Source: an uncultured Chlamydiae bacterium
GTDB lineage: Bacteria; Chlamydiota; Chlamydiia; Chlamydiales; SM23-39
DNA length: 5,595 nt
NCBI GenBank assembly: GCA_903864395.1
Contig: CAIPFQ010000173.1
Location: forward strand, 1-5,595
Direction of reading: 5' to 3'
A program made the translations under genes and the position numbers. Position 1 is the stretch's first letter; the number at the start of each line of letters is the position of its first letter. This document shows positions 1 through 5,595 of the stretch, one piece after another. The notes beneath the pieces are model-generated. The model saw only the letters and a list, made by a program, of their open reading frames with translations. It was not told the origin of the DNA and ran no database searches.

Positions 1-2046
1 CTAAGAAACTCGGCTCCCTGGCGCAAGCGCTTGAATCGTTGGCAATTCTAAATCGGCTCCCTTCGATGCCGCTAAAATCATCCCTTGGCTCTCAATGCCC
101 ATGATCGTCGCAGGCGTAAGGTTCGCCACGAGAATGACTTTTTTGCCAATTAACTGCTCTGGCTCATAGGTCAAAGCAATCCCTGAGACAACAGTTCTTT
201 GCTCCGAGCCAAGATCAACAAGAAGTTTTAACAGTTTTTTCGACTTCGGGACTCTCTCCGCTGCAAGAATTTGAGCGATGCGCAAATCGAGCTTTTCAAT
301 ATCTGGGAATTGGATCAGTGGCTTTACTGGACTGATCGGCACACTTTCTGTCCCCAAACTGTCCTTTTCTTTATTTCCTAATTTCGCAATTTGTTCCATC
401 ACTTCCTCATCCTCAACTTTTTTAAAAAGAATCACCGGCTCTAAAAGAGCCTGTCCTGCCGGATGCTTCATAGAGCCAATGGTTTGCCAAGACTCATGCG
501 CCAAGATCGTTTTGAACCCCAGCATAGACCAAATCTTTTGCGCAGCTTCTGGGATGATTGGAGATGCGGCGAGAGACAGGCGAAGGATGCAGTCAATACA
601 AAGGCCAATCGTCGTTTCTAGGGAAGCCCTGCGCGCAGGCTCTTTGATCGCCAGCCAAGGCTTTTGCGCATCAAAATAAACATTGCCACATTGCGCCAGC
701 TCCATCAAAAGCTGACTGGCTCGTCTCAGATGAAACCCCGCATAGCTCTCTCGAATGCGCTCCATAAGAGAGTCCATTTGCTCTAAGAACTTATGATCGA
801 TTTCATGCAGCTCATGCAAAGAGGGAATCTGGGAGGCGCAATGCATCTTCGCAAAAACTAAAACCCGGTTGACAAAGTTCCCAAATTTGCCTAAAAGCTC
901 CGCGTTGCATCGGCTTTGAAAATCTTTCCAAGAAAATTCAGCATCTGCGGACTCTGGCGCATTCGCGGCCAAACAAAAGCGCGCTTGGTCCGCTGTGTAT
1001 TTTTTAAAAAAATCTTCCAAATCAATTGTCCATCCATCGGATTTGGAAAATTGCCGCCCCTCCAACATCAAAAATTCATTCGCTGGCATTTCATCCGGCA
1101 ATTTATAAACCACCTCTTGCCCCATGAGCATAGCGGGAAAAAAAACTGCGTGAAAAGGAATGTTGTCCTTGCCAATGAATTGGACAAGTTTTGTCTCTGG
1201 GTTCAACCAATAGTGTTCCCAACGATTCGGATGTCCCGTTTTTTCTGCCCATTCTTTCGTCGCCGAAATATAGCCAATCGGCGCATCGAACCAAACGTAA
1301 AACACTTTATCTGGATACCCAGGAACAGGCACTCCCCAGCTCGAATCTCTTGTGATGGCTCGAGGATGCAGATTTTCAATATAGTGCATCGCAAAATGAA
1401 CGACGTTCTCCTTCCACTGCTTTTTTTGAAGCCATTCTGTAAGCTCTTGCTTAAATCGATCAAAACGCAAATAAAGGTGCGCGCTCGGTTTTAAGATTAA
1501 AGGAGATCCCGTGAGTTTTGAGCGAGGATTTTTTAAATCCGTGGCCTCAAAAGAAGCTGCGCATTTTTGACACTCATCGCCTCTCGCCTCTAGGTGTCCA
1601 CATCGCGGACACGTCCCTACGACATAGCGATCCGCAAGAAAACGCTTTTCAGTTTCAGAATAGAGATGGTTTTCAACCTTTTCTTCAATCAATCCTTGGG
1701 CCTCTAAGCCTTTGAAAAAATCCTGCACAACGAGCCCATGGCCTGGCCATGTCGTACGACCATAATGATCAAAAGAAAATTGCAATTTTTCAAAAAATGC
1801 GCGGTTCATCGCATGAAATATATCCACCTGTTCTTTCGGTGTCCTCTTGGCTATTTCCGCGCTCAAAGTAATCGCAACGCCGTATTCATCGGAACCGCAA
1901 ATATAAAGAACTTCGCTGCCCATCAGCCTTTGAAATCTAGCATAGCAATCCCCAGGCAAATAAGCCCCCGCAATATGACCAAAGTGCAAAGGGCCATTCG
2001 CATAGGGGAGGGCGGAAGTAATAAGAATTGTTTCACGCTGCGACAT
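1..2046 (-). CDS. metG: Methionine--tRNA ligase with C-terminal tRNA-binding domain
   Basis: Cytoplasmic class I aminoacyl-tRNA synthetase that charges tRNA-Met and initiator tRNA with methionine using ATP. The complete 681-residue protein matches the roughly 677 of E. coli MetRS. Visible in order: the HIGH-type signature HFGH at 21-24; a zinc knuckle with C146, C149, C159 and C162; the KMSKS-type loop as QFSKS at 332-336; the anticodon-binding helical domain from about 385, with N393, R394 and W464 in DAQKPW, the tryptophan that stacks on the anticodon in E. coli; a polar linker near 545-575; and a full OB-fold tRNA-binding domain (Trbp111/EMAP type) at about 578-681, with LDLRIAQI, VVSGIA, VANL and GMILAA. 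The first lysine of KMSKS is glutamine, but K335, the important one in E. coli, is kept. The ATG at 2046 sits only six residues before the conserved beta strand that leads to HFGH, so it is well placed. It lies 11 bases after the rpoZ stop, and the preceding AGTCATTTTTT has no Shine-Dalgarno sequence, so translation may be coupled. The stop is TAG at the window edge. Identity is certain. Confidence 0.98.
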   Translation of the reverse strand: MSQRETILITSALPYANGPLHFGHIAGAYLPGDCYARFQRLMGSEVLYICGSDEYGVAITLSAEIAKRTPKEQVDIFHAMNRAFFEKLQFSFDHYGRTTWPGHGLVVQDFFKGLEAQGLIEEKVENHLYSETEKRFLADRYVVGTCPRCGHLEARGDECQKCAASFEATDLKNPRSKLTGSPLILKPSAHLYLRFDRFKQELTEWLQKKQWKENVVHFAMHYIENLHPRAITRDSSWGVPVPGYPDKVFYVWFDAPIGYISATKEWAEKTGHPNRWEHYWLNPETKLVQFIGKDNIPFHAVFFPAMLMGQEVVYKLPDEMPANEFLMLEGRQFSKSDGWTIDLEDFFKKYTADQARFCLAANAPESADAEFSWKDFQSRCNAELLGKFGNFVNRVLVFAKMHCASQIPSLHELHEIDHKFLEQMDSLMERIRESYAGFHLRRASQLLMELAQCGNVYFDAQKPWLAIKEPARRASLETTIGLCIDCILRLSLAASPIIPEAAQKIWSMLGFKTILAHESWQTIGSMKHPAGQALLEPVILFKKVEDEEVMEQIAKLGNKEKDSLGTESVPISPVKPLIQFPDIEKLDLRIAQILAAERVPKSKKLLKLLVDLGSEQRTVVSGIALTYEPEQLIGKKVILVANLTPATIMGIESQGMILAASKGADLELPTIQALAPGSRVS

Positions 2047-2057
2047 AAAAAATGACT

Positions 2058-2237
2058 TTATATTTTTTTGTTTGCTTCGTCAGCTTGCGTTTCAACCATC
2101 TTAAGAATGATTTCTAAACTCGATGGTTCTCCGCTAAGAACATGGTCTCTCCCAATACGAATCGCAAAATTGCAAAGATTGAAATTATTATTGAATTTCT
2201 TTCTCAAATATTCTGTTGTAAAATGCTCTCCAGACAT
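2058..2237 (-). CDS. rpoZ: Small omega-like RNA polymerase subunit (chlamydial conserved hypothetical)
   Basis: A 59-residue ORF, ATG to TAA, filling the space between gmk and metG. It is real on three grounds: a strong Shine-Dalgarno sequence (GGGGAGG) just upstream, gaps of only 10 and 11 bases to its neighbours, and a gene known at the same place in Chlamydia, usually annotated hypothetical. Residues 17-32 (NNFNLCNFAIRIGRDH) align without gaps to the conserved region of E. coli omega (NRFDLVLVAARRARQM), matching N, F, L, A, R and R at the spacing N-x-F-x-L-x3-A-x-R-x2-R. A short turn (SGEPS) and a helix follow, as in omega. The order yicC-gmk-rpoZ in other bacteria supports the same call. 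Omega binds the RpoB-prime C-terminal region, helps assemble core polymerase and can form part of a ppGpp site. At 59 residues this is shorter than the usual 70-90, lacking most of the variable tail. The omega identity is inferred by eye; that it is a gene is near certain. Confidence 0.72.
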   Translation of the reverse strand: MSGEHFTTEYLRKKFNNNFNLCNFAIRIGRDHVLSGEPSSLEIILKMVETQADEANKKI

Positions 2238-2240
2238 GAT

Positions 2241-2249
2241 TCCTCCCCT
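2241..2249 (-). promoter_or_regulatory. Strong ribosome binding site of rpoZ, overlapping the gmk stop codon
   Basis: The minus strand reads TAGGGGAGGAATC directly before the rpoZ ATG. The gmk TAG stop supplies the first A and G of this purine run, and GGAGG ends four bases before the ATG. It is the best Shine-Dalgarno match in the window and fixes the start of the small gene at 2237. Ribosomes ending gmk would stop on top of this site, so coupled or re-initiating translation is likely. Confidence 0.85.
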
Positions 2250-2838
2250 ACCTTAGTTTCAGTTTATGTTCTTCCGCTATGAAAATAGAACGGAGGACAT
2301 CGTAAGCCATCTCCAAATTCTCATTCACGACCAGATAATTATAATTTTTCGCCATCGACATCTCTTGATTCGCCCAGGAAAGACGAGTCGCAATGGCATC
2401 TTCGGTATCGGATTGCCTGCCACAGAGTCTTTTTTTCAGCTCCTCAAAATTAGGCGGGCGAATAAAAATAAACGTAGCATCAATTTTATCTTTCAACGCC
2501 ATAGCCCCTTGCGTATCGATCACAAGAGCGACGTGCTTTCCTTGCGCCAGTTTTTCTTCGACATACTTTTTCGATGTCCCGTAATAATAGCCGAAAACAA
2601 AAGCATACTCAAGGAATTCCTCTTCCTGAATTTTTTTCTTAAATTCAGACTCACTAATAAAATGGTAATCGCACCCCTCAATTTCTTGGGAGCGCATAGG
2701 GCGCGTGGTATAAGAGACACTTTCCACCACGCACGAAAACTCTTTTGTCAGCATCCGAACAAGCGTTGTCTTCCCCGTCCCTGCGGGGGCACTGATGACA
2801 AATATATGACCCCGACGCAAGTCTCCCAATACTTTCAT
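2248..2838 (-). CDS. gmk: Guanylate kinase
   Basis: Cytosolic enzyme that phosphorylates GMP (and dGMP) to GDP with ATP, an essential step in guanine nucleotide supply. Length is 196 residues, against 200-210 for the family. Visible: the Walker A loop APAGTGKT at 17-24, a variant of the usual GPSGAGKS/T and, as I recall, typical of chlamydial Gmk; the GMP-binding segment VSYTTRPMRSQEIEGCDYHF at 41-60 with R46, R49, E54, D57 and Y58; EFLEYA followed by YYYGTSK at 74-90; VIDTQGA at 107-113, matching the EIDWQGA strand; and the lid region GRQSDTEDAIATRL at 140-153. The start ATG at 2838 shares four bases (ATGA) with the yicC stop, and its upstream AGAATATAGA is a poor ribosome binding site, so translation is probably coupled to yicC. 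The TAG stop overlaps the rpoZ ribosome binding site. Nothing looks damaged. Identity is certain. Confidence 0.97.
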   Translation of the reverse strand: MKVLGDLRRGHIFVISAPAGTGKTTLVRMLTKEFSCVVESVSYTTRPMRSQEIEGCDYHFISESEFKKKIQEEEFLEYAFVFGYYYGTSKKYVEEKLAQGKHVALVIDTQGAMALKDKIDATFIFIRPPNFEELKKRLCGRQSDTEDAIATRLSWANQEMSMAKNYNYLVVNENLEMAYDVLRSIFIAEEHKLKLR

Positions 2839-3716
2839 TCTATATTCTGAATTTGCTCTTTGATTTTTTCTAGTTCACTTTTCATTCGAAGCACTCCACG
2901 AGAAATTTCTATTTCCGATGATTTTGCCCCGATTGTATTGACCTCACGCCCCATTTCCTGCGTAAGAAATTCCAATTTTCTCCCTACGGGCTCTTCTGTC
3001 TGTTCTTCCAAAGTCTGACGAAATTGATCGATGTGAGAAAAAAGACGGGTCACTTCTTCTGAAACATCGACCTTTTCCGCATAAATCACTATTTCCCTCA
3101 AAATCCTTTCATCTACTTCAGAGCCACTGAGAGAAACTTCTTTCAATCGTTCTGCAAGTTTCTTTTGCAACCGTCCGTTTGCCTCAGGAGCTGCCTTTTC
3201 AATCAAAACGATCTCTTTATCCATCAAGACCAGGCGATGCAAAATATCTTTCGCCAGAGCCATCCCTTCTTTCTGTCTCATGGATAACAAATCTTTAAGA
3301 GCTTCCTCAACACCAATTTTGAGAGAAAGACAATCCTCTTCCTGGACAAAATAGAGAGGCTCTCTCACGGGCAAGTGAAGCATCAAAAAGGGCAAATCAA
3401 TTTTGCTTGCATCCATGCCAAGATTTTGAGCGATCTCTTGCCAGCTTTTTTTTAGCTCCTGCAATAGTGCAATGTCTGGAAGCGCTCTCGCCTCTCCTTT
3501 AGCAGACGGCGTAAAGGCAAGGCGTACCGTCACTTGACCCCGAGAGACTTTTTTGCCCACCCAACTACGAACATCCTGTTCAAAGCGTCCCAATTCTTTG
3601 GGAAGCAAAATAGAAACATCGAGAACCTTCCGATTCACAGAGTATATTTCCACGACAAGATCCCCATGAGGGGTCTTTTTCACCGAACGACCGAACCCCG
3701 TCATACTGACGAACAT
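2835..3716 (-). CDS. yicC: YicC/YloC family endoribonuclease
   Basis: Member of the YicC/YloC family, shown in E. coli to be an endoribonuclease involved in RNA turnover. The protein is 293 residues from the chosen start, close to E. coli YicC (about 287). The N-terminal YicC_N domain opens with the hallmark SMTGFGR at 4-10 and has SVNRKVLDV at 26-34 and an SRGQVTV strand. The C-terminal DUF1732 domain has the charged RILREIVIYAEKVDVSEEVTR helix region and ends with GRKLEFLTQEMGREVNTIG from 245 and the near-universal EKIKEQIQNIE tail. ATG at 3716 is preferred over a TTG two codons upstream (3722): AAAAGGG lies six bases before the ATG but directly abuts the TTG, and family members begin MI/MF plus xSMTGFGR. 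It is the first gene of the apparent yicC-gmk-rpoZ-metG operon and overlaps gmk by ATGA. The family call is certain; RNase activity is by homology. Confidence 0.95.
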   Translation of the reverse strand: MFVSMTGFGRSVKKTPHGDLVVEIYSVNRKVLDVSILLPKELGRFEQDVRSWVGKKVSRGQVTVRLAFTPSAKGEARALPDIALLQELKKSWQEIAQNLGMDASKIDLPFLMLHLPVREPLYFVQEEDCLSLKIGVEEALKDLLSMRQKEGMALAKDILHRLVLMDKEIVLIEKAAPEANGRLQKKLAERLKEVSLSGSEVDERILREIVIYAEKVDVSEEVTRLFSHIDQFRQTLEEQTEEPVGRKLEFLTQEMGREVNTIGAKSSEIEISRGVLRMKSELEKIKEQIQNIE

Positions 3717-3722
3717 ACTCAA

Positions 3723-3729
3723 CCCTTTT
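3723..3729 (-). promoter_or_regulatory. Ribosome binding site that decides the yicC start
   Basis: AAAAGGG on the minus strand is followed by TTGAGT and then ATG. The six-base spacing suits the ATG at 3716. For the alternative TTG at 3722 the spacing would be zero, which rules that start out in practice. Confidence 0.7.
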
Positions 3730-3734
3730 CGTAG

Positions 3735-3763
3735 ATTTTAAAGAGTTTTTGCTTGAAGGTCAA
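3735..3763 (-). promoter_or_regulatory. Promoter of the yicC-gmk-rpoZ-metG operon
   Basis: The minus strand has TTGACC (3763-3758), a spacer of exactly 17 bases and TAAAAT (3740-3735). Each hexamer matches five of six bases of the sigma-70 consensus, which the chlamydial housekeeping sigma-66 also reads. The -35 box begins two bases after the pyk TAA stop. Transcription would start near 3727-3729, giving a leader of only about 11-13 bases that still includes the AAAAGGG ribosome binding site. A short inverted repeat (CTTGA/TCAAG, 3-base loop) overlaps the -35. This is a sequence match only, though spacing, position and downstream signals all agree. Confidence 0.75.
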
Positions 3764-3765
3764 GG

Positions 3766-5562
3766 TTAAAAAGAAAGAATCGGGCAGGTGGGGGATTCTT
3801 CACCGCCGCGATAGATCAATCCGCGCCCAGGATCTAAGGTAACCTCCTCCCCCTCTCTTAAAAAATTCATCGCCCCATCAGCTCGAGTCATGATCGGAAT
3901 GCCCAACGTTTTCGCAAGAAGAACGGCATACTTTTCAGACGCCATATCTCCAATATAATTTTGAAGAATGACTCCAGAGGCATGCTTTAACAGAGGTAAA
4001 AAAGTGCTGTCGCAATGAGAAATCACTACGAGACGCCCCTCTAGATCCTCAGGATCAATGCCTTCGGAAGAAATCAAAATAGAGACCTTGCCACTTACTT
4101 TTTGACCTAACCCCTTGTGACCGCGCACTAAAATTTCACCGATGCTTTGAACAGTCATCATATTCGTCGTTCCCTTTTGACCAAACGGGACGCCTGCGGT
4201 GACGACCACAACATCGCCAAAGGCGATGAACCCCTTTTCAAGGGCATGAGCGCTGGCAGCGGCAAAAGCCTCCTTCGCTCTTTTGGATCCTGGGCAAAGG
4301 ACAGGGACCACACCCCAATTCGAGCTCAGTTGATGATACACTTTTATTTGCGGCGTCACGGCGATGATGGGCATTTTAGGGCGCAATCTGGACAAAAGGC
4401 GCGCCGTCATACCGCTTGTTGTAAAGGCGAAAATCGCTTTTGCATCGGTACTATAAGCGGTCTTCACCGCAGCCATAGCCACTGCGGAAGAAGAATCGTG
4501 ATAATCTTTTTGAGAATGAAGTTCAAAAAATTCGCGAAAGGAAAAATCCGCCTCTGTTTCGAAGGCAATCCTCTTCATTTGTTCAACGGCTTCTATCGGA
4601 TATTTTCCTACCGCACTCTCTCCAGAGAGCATAATGGCTGAGGTAGAATCATAAATAGCATTTGCGACATCAGACACCTCCGCTCTCGTAGGGCGGGGAT
4701 TTACGATCATTGATTCGAGCATTTGGGTGGCGGTGATGGAGGGTTTACACGCTTGATAGCATTTTCGGATCATCATTTTTTGTAATTTTGGGACTAAAGC
4801 GAGATCCACCTCAACGCCGAGATCGCCTCTGGCCACCATAATTCCATCAGCCCCTTGAACAATGCTATCGAAATTTTCCACACCATGATGGTTCTCAATT
4901 TTTGCGATCACCAAAATATCTGGCTTTCCTTCTTTAGCAAGAATCTGCTTATAGGAGAGAACGTGATGAGCAGATCGAATAAAAGAGGCCGCAACAAGAT
5001 CTATATCTTGTTCGCATCCAAAGCGTAAATCAGCGATATCTTTTTCGGTCACTGCTGGCAAATTGAGATGTGCGCCAGGGATATTTACCCCTTTGTTGTT
5101 TTTTAAAACACCCCCATTTTGCATTTCGATCACAACAAATTCTTTTGCGACCTCAACGACAGTAGAGACCAAAGTTCCATCATCAAAAAGGATGCGCATG
5201 CCGATATGAGCAGATTCGAGCGCTTGAAAGGGGCGCAAGGGAATTTCGCCTGGAGCTGGCAAAGAATTTTGCATCGAAACGAGCCGCAATCTCTGTTTGG
5301 ACTCTAAGGGAATAAAGCCTCCACAAAATTTCCCGACGCGAATCTCTGGCCCTTTAATGTCGATCAAAATGGCAAGCGGACTTTGGGTCTCTCTGCGCGC
5401 TCGCTTGAGATTGGCGATATTCAGCGCATGCTCTTCAAAAGTGCCGTGGCTAAAATTCAATCGCGCCACGTTCATCCCAGCGTGAATTAAGGCAACCATC
5501 TTTTCATAAGAGGCTACCGCAGGACCAATTGTACAAACGATTTTTGTGCGAGTAAAGAGCAT
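3766..5562 (-). CDS. pyk: Pyruvate kinase with extra C-terminal swivelling-type domain
   Basis: Glycolytic enzyme transferring phosphate from PEP to ADP, giving ATP and pyruvate; normally a cytosolic tetramer. The 598-residue protein is longer than the usual 470-485. The A domain (about 1-72 and 169-345) shows KIVCTIGPA at 7-15, ARLNFSHG with R34, N36 and S38, DIKGPEIR with K70 and R75, the metal and catalytic motif IAKIEN at 219-224 (K221, E223), MVARGDLGVE at 242-251 (D247) and ATQMLESM at 278-285. The B lid domain is about 73-168, with KGVNIPG at 157-163. The C domain (about 350-475) ends in GVPFGQKGTTN. A further domain at about 490-590 resembles the PEP-utilising (phosphohistidine) domain appended to Bacillus-type enzymes, but the TSHAA motif reads EKYAV, so the histidine is absent. 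Catalytic residues are intact, so activity is expected. The ATG at 5562 lies just before the conserved first strand; there is no clear ribosome binding site. Its TAA stop abuts the yicC promoter. Confidence 0.97.
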   Translation of the reverse strand: MLFTRTKIVCTIGPAVASYEKMVALIHAGMNVARLNFSHGTFEEHALNIANLKRARRETQSPLAILIDIKGPEIRVGKFCGGFIPLESKQRLRLVSMQNSLPAPGEIPLRPFQALESAHIGMRILFDDGTLVSTVVEVAKEFVVIEMQNGGVLKNNKGVNIPGAHLNLPAVTEKDIADLRFGCEQDIDLVAASFIRSAHHVLSYKQILAKEGKPDILVIAKIENHHGVENFDSIVQGADGIMVARGDLGVEVDLALVPKLQKMMIRKCYQACKPSITATQMLESMIVNPRPTRAEVSDVANAIYDSTSAIMLSGESAVGKYPIEAVEQMKRIAFETEADFSFREFFELHSQKDYHDSSSAVAMAAVKTAYSTDAKAIFAFTTSGMTARLLSRLRPKMPIIAVTPQIKVYHQLSSNWGVVPVLCPGSKRAKEAFAAASAHALEKGFIAFGDVVVVTAGVPFGQKGTTNMMTVQSIGEILVRGHKGLGQKVSGKVSILISSEGIDPEDLEGRLVVISHCDSTFLPLLKHASGVILQNYIGDMASEKYAVLLAKTLGIPIMTRADGAMNFLREGEEVTLDPGRGLIYRGGEESPTCPILSF

Positions 5563-5568
5563 GAACTG

Positions 5569-5577
5569 AGTCTAGCA
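5569..5577 (-). promoter_or_regulatory. Possible extended -10 element of pyk (weak)
   Basis: Upstream of pyk the minus strand reads TGCTAGACT, fitting an extended -10 (TGn plus a TATAAT-like hexamer, four of six). Only six bases separate it from the ATG, so the transcript would be leaderless or nearly so, in keeping with the lack of a Shine-Dalgarno sequence. A -35 at 17-base spacing would run off the window edge and cannot be read. Chance is a real alternative. Confidence 0.25.
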
Positions 5578-5595
5578 AAAATGAGCTCTTCTAAG

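Noticed and set aside
916..1494. Plus-strand open frame of 192 codons opposite metG
   Set aside because: It lies wholly inside the metG catalytic domain, is rich in Arg, Lys, Phe and Ile with no domain pattern, and has no promoter or ribosome binding site that I can see.
2266..2850. Plus-strand open frame of 194 codons lying opposite almost all of gmk
   Set aside because: It is antisense to a fully conserved gene, shows no recognisable motif, and reflects the codon composition of gmk on the other strand.
3717..3722. TTG at 3722 as the start of yicC (295 residues)
   Set aside because: The ribosome binding site AAAAGGG abuts it with no spacing, and the family N-terminus aligns with the ATG at 3716.
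3752..3764. Inverted repeat CTTGA-CCT-TCAAG after pyk as a terminator
   Set aside because: The stem is only five base pairs and no T-run follows on the minus strand; it sits within the -35 region of the promoter instead.
4147..4641. Plus-strand open frame of 164 codons opposite pyk
   Set aside because: It is a shadow of the pyk C domain with no family features.
5581..5595. ATG AGC TCT TCT AAG on the plus strand as the start of a divergent gene
   Set aside because: Only five codons are visible before the window ends and no clear ribosome binding site precedes them, so it cannot be supported.

Overview
The window looks like ordinary chromosomal core DNA from a member of the Chlamydiae, probably an environmental (chlamydia-like) lineage rather than Chlamydia itself. 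The evidence is the gene order gmk – small ORF – metG, which I recall from Chlamydia (the CT030-CT032 region of C. trachomatis), and the unusual guanylate kinase P-loop APAGTGKT, which I associate with that phylum. Base composition is in the mid-40s % GC by spot count. Pyruvate kinase and methionyl-tRNA synthetase both carry C-terminal domains that I believe the reduced Chlamydia proteins lack, which also points to a less reduced relative. The assignment is an inference; no rRNA or other marker is present.

Every gene lies on the minus strand, so the reading order is right to left: pyk (5562-3766), yicC (3716-2835), gmk (2838-2248), a 59-residue omega-like rpoZ (2237-2058) and metG (2046-1). 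All five are complete within the window. Coding density is very high. The longest gap is 49 bases, between pyk and yicC, and it holds a convincing sigma-70/sigma-66 type promoter (TTGACC, 17-base spacer, TAAAAT). The last four genes are packed into one apparent operon: yicC and gmk overlap by ATGA, gmk and rpoZ are 10 bases apart, and rpoZ and metG are 11 bases apart.

The genes are housekeeping. Pyruvate kinase makes ATP and pyruvate from PEP. The yicC-gmk-rpoZ group is a widespread bacterial cluster joining an RNase-family protein, GMP phosphorylation and an RNA polymerase subunit. metG supplies Met-tRNA for translation. The item of most interest is the small gene between gmk and metG. It is too short for routine gene calling and has usually been left hypothetical in chlamydiae, but both its sequence and its position match the RNA polymerase omega subunit. 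I see no mobile element, CRISPR array, RNA gene, defence system or other novel multi-gene system here.
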